NCBI GenBank assembly: GCA_003575245.1
Contig: NMQN01000435.1
Span: 1-5,056, forward strand
Direction of reading: 5' to 3'
DNA: 5,056 bases
Source of the DNA: Candidatus Atribacteria bacterium 1244-E10-H5-B2
GTDB lineage: Bacteria > Atribacterota > JS1 > SB-45 > 34-128
The position numbers and the translations under genes are program-made. The notes under the pieces are model-generated. The model did no database searches. It was given only the letters and a program-made list of their open reading frames with translations, and was not told the DNA's origin. Below, piece after piece: positions 1-4,945 of this stretch (positions are counted from its first letter, which is position 1; each line of letters starts with the position of its first letter).

Positions 1-43
1 ATTCACTAACGACTATTCACTATTCACTAACGACTAATTCACT
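1..43. repeat. Heptamer tandem repeat array overlapping the coaX 3' end
   Basis: The + strand reads as consecutive 7-base units of two related kinds, ATTCACT and AACGACT. ATTCACT occurs at 1-7, 15-21, 22-28 and 37-43, and AACGACT at 8-14 and 29-35, with one extra A at 36. The two units share the frame A....ACT. The array runs off the left edge, so its full length is unknown. Its last unit (37-43) contains the coaX stop codon (39-41, TGA on the minus strand) and most of the last sense codon. No known insertion sequence is recognised. It looks like an intergenic tandem repeat of a dispersed type. Confidence 0.85.
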
Positions 44-803
44 TATTCATCTCATAAATCATACGTAATCCTTGCAAGGTTAAAAAGGGATTGATCTTAT
101 CGATCAATTTACTTTCATTTCCCATCAATTCCGCCTTACCACCGGTAGCTACTACTACAGAATTTTCTCCTAACTCTCTCTTAAACCGTCTAATTAATTC
201 ATTGGTTAATCCTAAATAACCAAAGAACATTCCTGACTGCATTGCGGTAATAGTATTACTACCTATTGAATGTTTGGGTTTTATAAATTCTATTTTAGGT
301 AGCTTGGCTGTCTTTTCAAACAGAGCTTCTGCTGAAATTTCTATTCCGGGAGTAATCGCCCCGCCCAGATAAGCTCCTTCCTTATTAACTGCACAAAATG
401 TAGTGGCTGTTCCAAAATCTACAATTATTACCGGCCCTCCATATAATTTATAAGCAGCAATGGCATTGACAATTCTATCTGCCCCCACTTCTTTGGGATT
501 ATCTGTTTTAATATAAATTTCAGTCTTTGTCCCCGGTCCTACAATAATAGGAGATACCTTAAAATAATCCACGGACATCTTTTTTAATATCCAGGTTACC
601 GGAGGTATAACACAGGAAATAACTACTGATTCAATATCTGAAAAGGATAAATTAGAATCGGAAAGCAAGCTCTTAACTAACATTCCATACTCATCCTCTG
701 TCTTATTCAGATCAGTAGAAATTCTCCAATGGCCTAATAATTTCTCTTCTTTGTATACTCCTACTACCGTATGGGTATTACCTACATCAATTACTAAAAT
801 CAT
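39..803 (-). CDS. coaX: Type III pantothenate kinase (CoaX)
   Basis: CoaX phosphorylates pantothenate with ATP to 4'-phosphopantothenate, the first committed step of coenzyme A synthesis, in the cytoplasm. Type III enzymes belong to the ASKHA fold, need a monovalent cation and are generally not feedback-inhibited by CoA. The 254-residue product matches the usual length of about 255. Visible motifs are the N-terminal phosphate loop DVGNT (residues 6-10), GADR (107-110, with the aspartate proposed as catalytic base), DFGTATT (129-135), GGAITPG (147-153), ATGG (219-222) and LTLQGL (241-246). The reading frame stays open upstream to 911, but that extension is encoded by a palindromic repeat and is not family-like. 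The ATG at 803 lies 7 nt from a GGAGG (811-815) and begins at the conserved MILVIDVGNT. A second ATG at 806 is only 4 nt from it. The gene lies downstream of the ECF S-protein gene with a 129-nt gap. The stop codon falls inside a tandem repeat. Confidence 0.97.
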   Translation of the reverse strand: MILVIDVGNTHTVVGVYKEEKLLGHWRISTDLNKTEDEYGMLVKSLLSDSNLSFSDIESVVISCVIPPVTWILKKMSVDYFKVSPIIVGPGTKTEIYIKTDNPKEVGADRIVNAIAAYKLYGGPVIIVDFGTATTFCAVNKEGAYLGGAITPGIEISAEALFEKTAKLPKIEFIKPKHSIGSNTITAMQSGMFFGYLGLTNELIRRFKRELGENSVVVATGGKAELMGNESKLIDKINPFLTLQGLRMIYEMNK

Positions 804-808
804 CATAT

Positions 809-817
809 CCCCTCCCC
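809..817 (-). promoter_or_regulatory. Strong ribosome binding site deciding the coaX start
   Basis: The minus strand reads GGGGAGGGG here. Its GGAGG core (811-815) is 7 nt from the ATG at 803 and 4 nt from the ATG at 806. The usual spacing favours 803, which also gives the canonical CoaX N-terminus. This argues against the longer upstream reading frame. Confidence 0.85.
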
Positions 818-835
818 TTGAATTATATGCCCCTT

Positions 836-890
836 TGTCATTCCCGCCTATCTGCTGTGCTTGCACAGGCAGGCGGAAGCGGGAAAGTGA
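836..890. repeat. G+C-rich palindromic intergenic element
   Basis: This is a compact imperfect palindrome. At its centre CTGTGC (855-860) and GCACAG (863-868) pair around a TT loop. CCGCCT (844-849) can pair with AGGCGG (871-876), and the outer arms TTCCCGC (841-847) and GCGGGAA (879-885) are perfectly complementary. The outer arms share bases with the CCGCCT arm, so two alternative foldings exist. It is much richer in G+C than its surroundings. The general form (TCATTCCCGCC... at one end, GCGGGAA at the other) resembles dispersed REP/MITE-like repeats of other bacteria. No transposase is nearby. It lies between the ECF S gene and coaX and would be transcribed if read-through occurs. Confidence 0.8.
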
Positions 891-923
891 AAAGAGTAGA
901 GGGATATTCAACCGCTCTACTCT
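882..923 (-). terminator. Candidate intrinsic terminator after the ECF S gene
   Basis: AGAGTAGAG (893-901) and CTCTACTCT (915-923) are a perfect 9-bp inverted repeat, and with one bulged base two more G-C pairs (902-903 with 912-913) extend the stem. Read on the minus strand, the hairpin begins 9 nt after the S-gene stop and is followed by a pyrimidine-rich tract (TTTCACTTT, 884-892). The T tract is interrupted and the stem is moderately G+C-rich, so termination may be partial, which would still allow coaX to be expressed by read-through. Confidence 0.6.
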
Positions 924-932
924 ATAATTTTT

Positions 933-1460
933 CTAATAACCAGCTCTTTTTAAAGCTTTGACTAATATAAATACCAATAATATTGCTACTACTACCTCTG
1001 GAGTGCCGTGAACTACCGCAATGCTGGCACTTACTTTTACCGGAAGATATCCTCTTAAAGTAGCCAATCCCAATACTCCGATAGTGTTAGTAAGAGTTCC
1101 TAAAGCCGCCGCAATAGCACTGTTCTTCCAGAGATATTTGTAAGAATAATAAGCCGCTACTCCGATAAATATTCTGGGTAAAATAGCGATTAGAGGATCG
1201 GCAAATATGGGGTTAGTGGCATTTAAAAAACTGTAAATTCCGAAGATTAATCCTACTAATGCACCTACTATGGGACCTTCGAGTATCCCTCCTAAAATGG
1301 CTGGAATGTGCATAATGGTAGCATGACCAGCTGGAGTAGGAACAGGGATAAACCCTAACCTGGTTACTCCTAAGATGATAGCAATAGCTCCTAACATACC
1401 AGAGATAGCCAGCTGCCGAGTAGTAAGTTTAAATTCCAATAAAGCAGAATCTCTATTCAT
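933..1460 (-). CDS. ECF transporter substrate-binding (S) component, probably for pantothenate
   Basis: This 175-residue, strongly hydrophobic protein has about six predicted membrane helices (roughly residues 17-35, 47-61, 62-79, 89-109, 113-135 and 150-170), the size and topology of energy-coupling-factor S components that bind a vitamin and dock on the shared EcfT/EcfA module. Family-like features are the small-residue pattern GMLGA (21-25) in helix 1, which in S proteins contacts EcfT, the polar segment GHATIMHIPAI (45-55), EGPIVGALVGLIFG (61-74) and FADPL (86-90). The next gene downstream is pantothenate kinase, so pantothenate (PanT-type) is the likely substrate. This is inference, and another vitamin is possible. 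No ATPase or EcfT gene is in the window, which fits a group II system. The frame extends to a GTG at 1469, but that GTG is part of the ribosome binding site, so the ATG at 1460 is chosen. It is preceded by its own promoter and a structured leader. Confidence 0.85.
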   Translation of the reverse strand: MNRDSALLEFKLTTRQLAISGMLGAIAIILGVTRLGFIPVPTPAGHATIMHIPAILGGILEGPIVGALVGLIFGIYSFLNATNPIFADPLIAILPRIFIGVAAYYSYKYLWKNSAIAAALGTLTNTIGVLGLATLRGYLPVKVSASIAVVHGTPEVVVAILLVFILVKALKRAGY

Positions 1461-1580
1461 TTTTTTCACCTCCGTTCTAGTTCCATCTTCAGATACCAGA
1501 CGAAATACTATTAATTTTATTTACTCCTGGTCTTGTTCTCATACAAGATACAAGCCCTCGGGTAAAGAAGTATTCTTTAC
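1461..1580 (-). promoter_or_regulatory. Structured 5' leader of the ECF S gene (candidate riboswitch)
   Basis: From the predicted transcription start near 1580 to the ATG at 1460 there are about 120 nt of untranslated leader with three successive hairpins on the minus strand. P1 is a perfect 8-bp stem GTAAAGAA/TTCTTTAC (1573-1580 with 1562-1569) with a 3-nt loop. P2 is TCTTGT/ACAAGA (1543-1548 with 1531-1536) with a 6-nt loop. P3 is an imperfect stem of about 12 bp: ACCAGG pairs TCTGGT (1526-1531 with 1495-1500) and AAATA pairs TATTT (1518-1522 with 1503-1507). P2 and P3 compete for base 1531. A single-stranded stretch then leads to the ribosome binding site. No T tract follows a stem, so any control would more likely be at translation. 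I do not recognise a known riboswitch or T-box consensus. Confidence 0.5.
1467..1473 (-). promoter_or_regulatory. Ribosome binding site deciding the S-gene start
   Basis: The minus strand reads GGAGGTG, a full Shine-Dalgarno match, ending 6 nt before the ATG at 1460. An automatic caller could take the GTG at 1467-1469 as a start three codons upstream, but that codon is inside this site and would leave no ribosome binding site. Confidence 0.9.
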
Positions 1581-1586
1581 GCCCAC

Positions 1587-1615
1587 AGTGTAAGCTACTT
1601 TAATAAATATGTCAA
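1587..1615 (-). promoter_or_regulatory. Sigma70-type promoter of the ECF S gene and coaX
   Basis: The minus strand carries a perfect -35 box TTGACA (1610-1615), a 17-bp spacer and a -10 box TACACT (1587-1592, four of six consensus bases). Transcription should start near 1580, exactly at the base of the first leader hairpin. The -35 box begins directly beyond the terminator of the response-regulator gene, so the two units are cleanly separated. Confidence 0.85.
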
Positions 1616-1616
1616 A

Positions 1617-1670
1617 TCGAAAAAGGGGACTACTTTTTCTAAAAAGCTTCAAAAAAGTCCTCTTTTTTGA
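1617..1670 (-). terminator. Intrinsic terminator after the response-regulator gene
   Basis: A 15-bp stem with two G-T wobbles pairs 1656-1670 with 1617-1631. On the minus strand the G+C-rich core GAGGACT...AGTCCCC is followed at once by TTTTT (1620-1624). The stem begins one base after the regulator stop codon. The loop holds a second small hairpin (CTTTTT/AAAAAG, 1633-1646). The flanking A and T runs make the structure close to symmetrical, but no convergent gene exists that would use it in the other direction. Confidence 0.85.
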
Positions 1671-1671
1671 T

Positions 1672-3000
1672 TTATAAATTTATTTTGTATTCTTTAATTT
1701 TATTCTGCAGGCTTCTGCGGCTTATTCCTAAAATCTCTGCTGTTTTAGTGCGATTTACCTTGTTTTGAATCAAGTATTTTATAATTAATTCTTTTTCTAC
1801 GTCTTTTAAAGTCCCCTTTTTTTCAATGTGTGTTTCTTTGTTTATAAAATTGAAATACTTCTCATCGATTATTTCGTCTTTTGCCATAATCATAGTTCGC
1901 TCGATAATATTTTCTAGCTCTCTTATGTTACCGGGATAATTATAATCCAGCAGTAATTCCATTGCTTTTGCAGAAACTTTTTTCACTTTCTTATTTAATA
2001 TTTTATTATATTTACCGATAAGATGCTCCACAATTAAAGGTATGTCCTCTTTCCTTTCCCTTAAAGGAGGAACATCTACATTAAAGACATTTAGCCGATA
2101 GAATAAATCCTCTCTAAACCTTCTTTCTTCTACTTCTTTTTTTAAATCTTTATTGGTGGCAGATAATATTCGTACATCAACTTTAACACTCCTTGAACTT
2201 CCTACCCTTTCAAATTCTCTTTCCTGTAAAACTCTAAGTAATTTTGTTTGGATAGTAAGGTCCATCTCCCCTATTTCATCTAAAAAAATAGTTCCTCCAT
2301 TTGCCATTTCGAAACGACCTATCCTCTTAGCAATAGCTCCGGTAAAAGAACCTTTTTCATGTCCAAAGAGTTCGCTCTCCAGGAGATTGGGAGAAAAGGC
2401 TACACAATTTACCACTACAAATGGACCATTTTTACGCAGACTGTTTTTATGTATTGCTCGGGCAATTAATTCTTTTCCGGTACCACTTTCTCCGGTAATG
2501 AGAACAGTAGCTGGAGTAGGGGCTACATTTTTTACCATCTCTAAAACTCTATTTATAGAATTACTCTTTCCAATAATTTCATCAAAGTTAAATCTCTTCT
2601 CTTCTTCCTCTCGATAGTAAATATTTTCTACTTTTAAAGCATACTCTTTTATCGCTCTATTAACTATGATTTTTAATTCATCAATATCAAAAGGTTTTAT
2701 TAAATAATCTAAAGCCCCCAACTTCATTGCTTCCACAGCTTCCGGAATACTGCCATAGGCAGACATCATGATAACTGGTAGACTTAAATCATTTTCTCTT
2801 ATTTTCTTTAAAGTATCAATTCCATTTAGTACGGGCATTCTAAGGTCTAACAATACCAAACTATAGTTTTCTTCCTGTAATTTCTTCAGAGCCTCTACGC
2901 CATCAACAGCTTCTTTAACTATAAATCCCTCCGGAGATAGTACTCGGGTTAACATTTTTCTAATGTTTTGTTCGTCATCGATTACCAATATTTTTCGCAA
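1672..3000 (-). CDS. NtrC-family sigma54-dependent response regulator
   Basis: This 442-residue cytoplasmic activator has the complete three-domain layout. The receiver domain (about 1-120) has the acidic pair D8/D9, phospho-acceptor D52 (in LLDLRMP), S80 and K102 (IKPFD). The AAA+ domain (about 140-370) shows Walker A GESGTGKE (170-177), the sigma54-contacting loop GSFTGA (217-222), Walker B GGTIFLDEIGE (235-245), the arginine-bearing FREDLFYRLNVF (295-306) and sensor 2 YPGNIREL (355-362). A Fis-type helix-turn-helix closes the protein (VNRTKTAEILGISRRSLQNK, 415-434). It should be phosphorylated by the kinase encoded just upstream and use ATP hydrolysis to open RNA polymerase-sigma54 promoters. 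The start is TTG at 3000, 8 nt after AAGGG (3009-3013); it directly precedes the conserved KILVIDDE. Two bases separate it from the kinase stop codon, so translation is probably coupled. Paralogues include AtoC, ZraR and NtrC; which of them it resembles in function cannot be decided. Confidence 0.96.
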   Translation of the reverse strand: MRKILVIDDEQNIRKMLTRVLSPEGFIVKEAVDGVEALKKLQEENYSLVLLDLRMPVLNGIDTLKKIRENDLSLPVIMMSAYGSIPEAVEAMKLGALDYLIKPFDIDELKIIVNRAIKEYALKVENIYYREEEEKRFNFDEIIGKSNSINRVLEMVKNVAPTPATVLITGESGTGKELIARAIHKNSLRKNGPFVVVNCVAFSPNLLESELFGHEKGSFTGAIAKRIGRFEMANGGTIFLDEIGEMDLTIQTKLLRVLQEREFERVGSSRSVKVDVRILSATNKDLKKEVEERRFREDLFYRLNVFNVDVPPLRERKEDIPLIVEHLIGKYNKILNKKVKKVSAKAMELLLDYNYPGNIRELENIIERTMIMAKDEIIDEKYFNFINKETHIEKKGTLKDVEKELIIKYLIQNKVNRTKTAEILGISRRSLQNKIKEYKINL

Positions 3001-3002
3001 AA

Positions 3003-4700
3003 TTAATTCCCTTCTTTTTGAGGTAGAAAAATAATAAACTTTGTTCCTTCCCCTTCTTTGGATTCAACTTTAATCTCTCCCATATGAGCTTCGACTAATT
3101 TATATACTATAGAGAGACCTAACCCAGAACCTTTCTCTTTGGTGGAAAAGAAGGGGTCAAATATTTGATTAAAATCTTTTTCAGTAATTCCAATCCCACT
3201 ATCTTCAATAATTAATTTTATAGCTGGTTCTCCCTTTAAAGGAGCTTTTTCAGTTTTAATTTTGATTTCCCCTTTCTTGGGGATAGCCTGAATAGCATTA
3301 ATAATTACATTCATTAAAATCTGCCTTACCTGGTCTTCGTCAGCTTGAATTTGAGAAATATCCGGAGAAAGTTCCAGATTAAATTTAATCTGCTTATCTT
3401 TTATTTCTATTTTAAACAATTCAGTAATCTTTCTTATTAAATCATTTAAAGAAAAACGGGTTAAGTTTGGTTTTTTCAATTTGGCAAAATCTAAAACTTG
3501 AACCACTAATTTATTTAATCTATCTACTTCCTGAATAATAGTATTTAAGTCTTCTTTTCTTTCATCGGTCTTGGAGAATGAATTAAAAATAAATTGGGCT
3601 AATCCTCTAATTGAACTTAAAGGATTCCTGATTTCATGGGCAATCCCGGCAGATAATTTACCCAGAGCAACCAATCTTTTGTGGCGAGCCATTTCCTCAT
3701 TTAGATTTTTAATTTCAGTTATATCTCTTATTACTGCTACTACACCGGTTATTTTCCCGGATTCATCTGTTAAAAATGAGGTATTCAGGTCTAATATTTT
3801 TTTCTTTAATCCCTTTTCTTCTAAAATTATTTCCTGGGTAATATTCTTTTTCTCTAAAAGACATTCCTTGAGGAGACATTCTCCGTTAATTTTTAAATTC
3901 AAAACTTCCTGACAATCTTTGTTTAATACTTCTTCCTTCTTTTTACCAAAAATTTCTTCACTTTTACGGTTAAAAGTTTTAATATTGCCTCTATTGTCTA
4001 CCGAAATTACTGCATTATCCATAGTCTCCAGTAATTTTGAAGTATATACTTTCATTTCATTCAAGGTCTTTTTTACGATATAGGTCTCCTGCAACTTAAA
4101 AACTACATAAATCCCTAATAGCACAAGAGCCATTATAATACTGTAGTTTAAAATAATTCTTCTTCTGGTCTCGCTCAAGCGATTGTAATATCCTTCTAAA
4201 TTTACCCCCACTACCAAATAACTATTTCTAATGGGTAATATCTTCCAGATATCAAAATTAAACGGTTTTATTACTTGAAGTATTCTATTATCTTTCTTAT
4301 CTTTAGTATTTATAAAATTGATTTTGCCAGCTTTAGGAATTTTTATTATATTTTGACATCTTTCTTCTTCAGTACTAATTAAAATTACCCCTTTATCGTT
4401 GCAAATATCGATATAACTTACCCCTTCTTTTTTTAAAAGCACTAAAATTTCTTTTAAAGCATTTTCATTTAAGATAAACCGGGGACCAAGAGTCTGGATA
4501 GAAAAAGCAATATTTAATCCTTCCGAGCGGGCTAATTCCCATAAATAATACCTTTCTCTTTGTACTTCTTTGTTAGTCAAAAACCCCAGCAATAAAGCAA
4601 GAAGCAAAATAATAATTAGTGCTAAAACTATATTTCTTTCTCTAAAAGGGGTAGATAATTTATGATTTTTATCTTTTTTCAATTTTATAAACCGTCTCAT
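3003..4700 (-). CDS. Membrane sensor histidine kinase with PAS domain
   Basis: This 565-residue kinase should phosphorylate the regulator encoded immediately downstream. A short basic N-terminus precedes membrane helix 1 (about 24-41). An extracytoplasmic sensor domain of about 140 residues follows (43-182; Cache/PAS-like segment near IDICNDKGVIL, 97-107), then helix 2 (about 184-203), a PAS domain (about 216-330), the dimerisation and phospho-acceptor helix with HEIRNP (H355), and a HATPase_c domain. The ATPase domain shows the N box NVIINAIQAI (464-473), G1 DSGIG (500-504), F box FDPFFSTK (514-521) and G2 GSGLGLS (524-530). No HAMP domain is apparent between helix 2 and the PAS. Cysteines sit in the sensor domain (C100, C115) and PAS (C263, C275, C280). 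The architecture resembles NtrB/AtoS/ZraS-type partners of NtrC regulators. The ATG at 4700 has no good Shine-Dalgarno site, but no better in-frame start precedes helix 1. The last codons contain the ribosome binding site of the regulator gene. Confidence 0.95.
   Translation of the reverse strand: MRRFIKLKKDKNHKLSTPFRERNIVLALIIILLLALLLGFLTNKEVQRERYYLWELARSEGLNIAFSIQTLGPRFILNENALKEILVLLKKEGVSYIDICNDKGVILISTEEERCQNIIKIPKAGKINFINTKDKKDNRILQVIKPFNFDIWKILPIRNSYLVVGVNLEGYYNRLSETRRRIILNYSIIMALVLLGIYVVFKLQETYIVKKTLNEMKVYTSKLLETMDNAVISVDNRGNIKTFNRKSEEIFGKKKEEVLNKDCQEVLNLKINGECLLKECLLEKKNITQEIILEEKGLKKKILDLNTSFLTDESGKITGVVAVIRDITEIKNLNEEMARHKRLVALGKLSAGIAHEIRNPLSSIRGLAQFIFNSFSKTDERKEDLNTIIQEVDRLNKLVVQVLDFAKLKKPNLTRFSLNDLIRKITELFKIEIKDKQIKFNLELSPDISQIQADEDQVRQILMNVIINAIQAIPKKGEIKIKTEKAPLKGEPAIKLIIEDSGIGITEKDFNQIFDPFFSTKEKGSGLGLSIVYKLVEAHMGEIKVESKEGEGTKFIIFLPQKEGN
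3009..3013 (-). promoter_or_regulatory. Ribosome binding site of the regulator gene, inside the kinase gene
   Basis: AAGGG on the minus strand lies in the last sense codons of the kinase gene and 8 nt from the TTG start at 3000. It supports this rare start codon and suggests that the two proteins are made by coupled translation. Confidence 0.7.
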
Positions 4701-4718
4701 TTATTAAATATTTCTAAT

Positions 4719-4747
4719 ATTCTATCATATTTTAAAATTAATTTTAA
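4719..4747 (-). promoter_or_regulatory. Possible promoter of the kinase-regulator operon
   Basis: On the minus strand TAGAAT (4719-4724, five of six -10 consensus bases) lies 17 bp from TTAAAA (4742-4747, four of six -35 bases). Transcription would start near 4712, leaving a leader of only about a dozen bases before the ATG at 4700. The surroundings are almost pure A/T, so a chance match is possible. Confidence 0.4.
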
Positions 4748-4749
4748 AA
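4730..4749. repeat. Perfect 20-bp A/T palindrome upstream of the kinase gene
   Basis: TTTTAAAATTAATTTTAAAA is identical to its own reverse complement over all 20 bases. It covers the putative -35 box and most of the spacer of the candidate kinase promoter. It could be an operator dyad or a curved A-tract/UP-like element. In DNA this rich in A and T it may also be accidental. Confidence 0.6.
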
Positions 4750-4761
4750 AAGCTGAAAAAC

Positions 4762-4787
4762 AGTATCGAGATATAGTATCGAGTTAA
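4762..4787. repeat. Tandem 13-bp direct repeat upstream of the kinase gene
   Basis: Two adjoining 13-base copies (4762-4774 and 4775-4787) share the nine bases AGTATCGAG and match at 11 of 13 positions. They lie about 15-40 bp upstream of the candidate -35 box of the kinase operon, where a regulator could bind. They may equally be a remnant of an intergenic tandem repeat. Confidence 0.7.
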
Positions 4788-4839
4788 GAAAGAGAAAGAA
4801 AAGATAGAAAAAGTAGTTTTCTTCTTCCTATCTAACTAC
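4784..4839 (-). terminator. Weak terminator-like hairpin region for an upstream gene
   Basis: AGATAG (4802-4807) and CTATCT (4828-4833) can form a 6-bp stem. Read on the minus strand it is followed by a long pyrimidine tract (TTTCTTTCTCTTTCTT, 4786-4801). A second 6-bp pairing, GTAGTT (4813-4818) with AACTAC (4834-4839), is interleaved and exclusive with it unless a pseudoknot forms; on the minus strand it is followed by TTTTT (4808-4812). Either could end a minus-strand transcript coming from beyond the right edge. Stems are short and low in G+C. Confidence 0.35.
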
Positions 4840-4897
4840 CTCACTAAAGTTTACACTAACTAACACATAAATATAAAGTAATGTGCAGTGTGTATTG

Positions 4898-4945
4898 TTT
4901 AGTTGGCCGGTTTGCCAGTTACCCTGTTTCCCGGTTAACCAGTTA
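4898..4945. repeat. Degenerate octamer tandem repeat array
   Basis: On the + strand five successive 8-base units from 4906 to 4945 follow the pattern NCCNGTTW (for example GCCGGTTT, GCCAGTTA, CCCGGTTA), and a more diverged unit, TTTAGTTG, precedes them at 4898-4905. The variable fourth base and last base alternate, giving a second period of 24. The array lies in non-coding DNA between the kinase promoter region and the right edge. No protein-coding or CRISPR structure is involved, since there are no unique spacers. Confidence 0.75.

Noticed and set aside
822..827. TATAAT on the minus strand as a coaX promoter
   Set aside because: There is no -35 box at usable distance, and the implied transcript start would fall inside the ribosome binding site.
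804..911. N-terminal extension of coaX by 36 residues in the same open frame
   Set aside because: It is encoded by a palindromic repeat and part of a terminator-like hairpin, has no ribosome site, and CoaX proteins start at the MILVIDVGNT-type motif, which has a strong Shine-Dalgarno site.
1375..1593. Plus-strand open frame of 72 codons
   Set aside because: It overlaps the S-gene start and leader antisense, contains low-complexity translation without family resemblance, and the promoter and ribosome site there are on the minus strand.
2153..2617. Plus-strand open frame of 154 codons
   Set aside because: It lies wholly antisense to the conserved AAA+ domain of the regulator; its openness follows from that gene's codon use.
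3571..3912. Plus-strand open frame of 113 codons
   Set aside because: It is antisense to the PAS and histidine-acceptor region of the kinase and has no recognisable domain or ribosome site.
4905..4915. Sigma54 -24/-12 promoter (GG...GC) in the octamer repeats
   Set aside because: Only 7 bases separate the GG and GC pairs where 10 are needed, and no gene is placed to use it.
4898..4945. CRISPR-like array
   Set aside because: Units are contiguous 8-mers without spacers, unlike 24-40 bp repeats separated by unique spacers.
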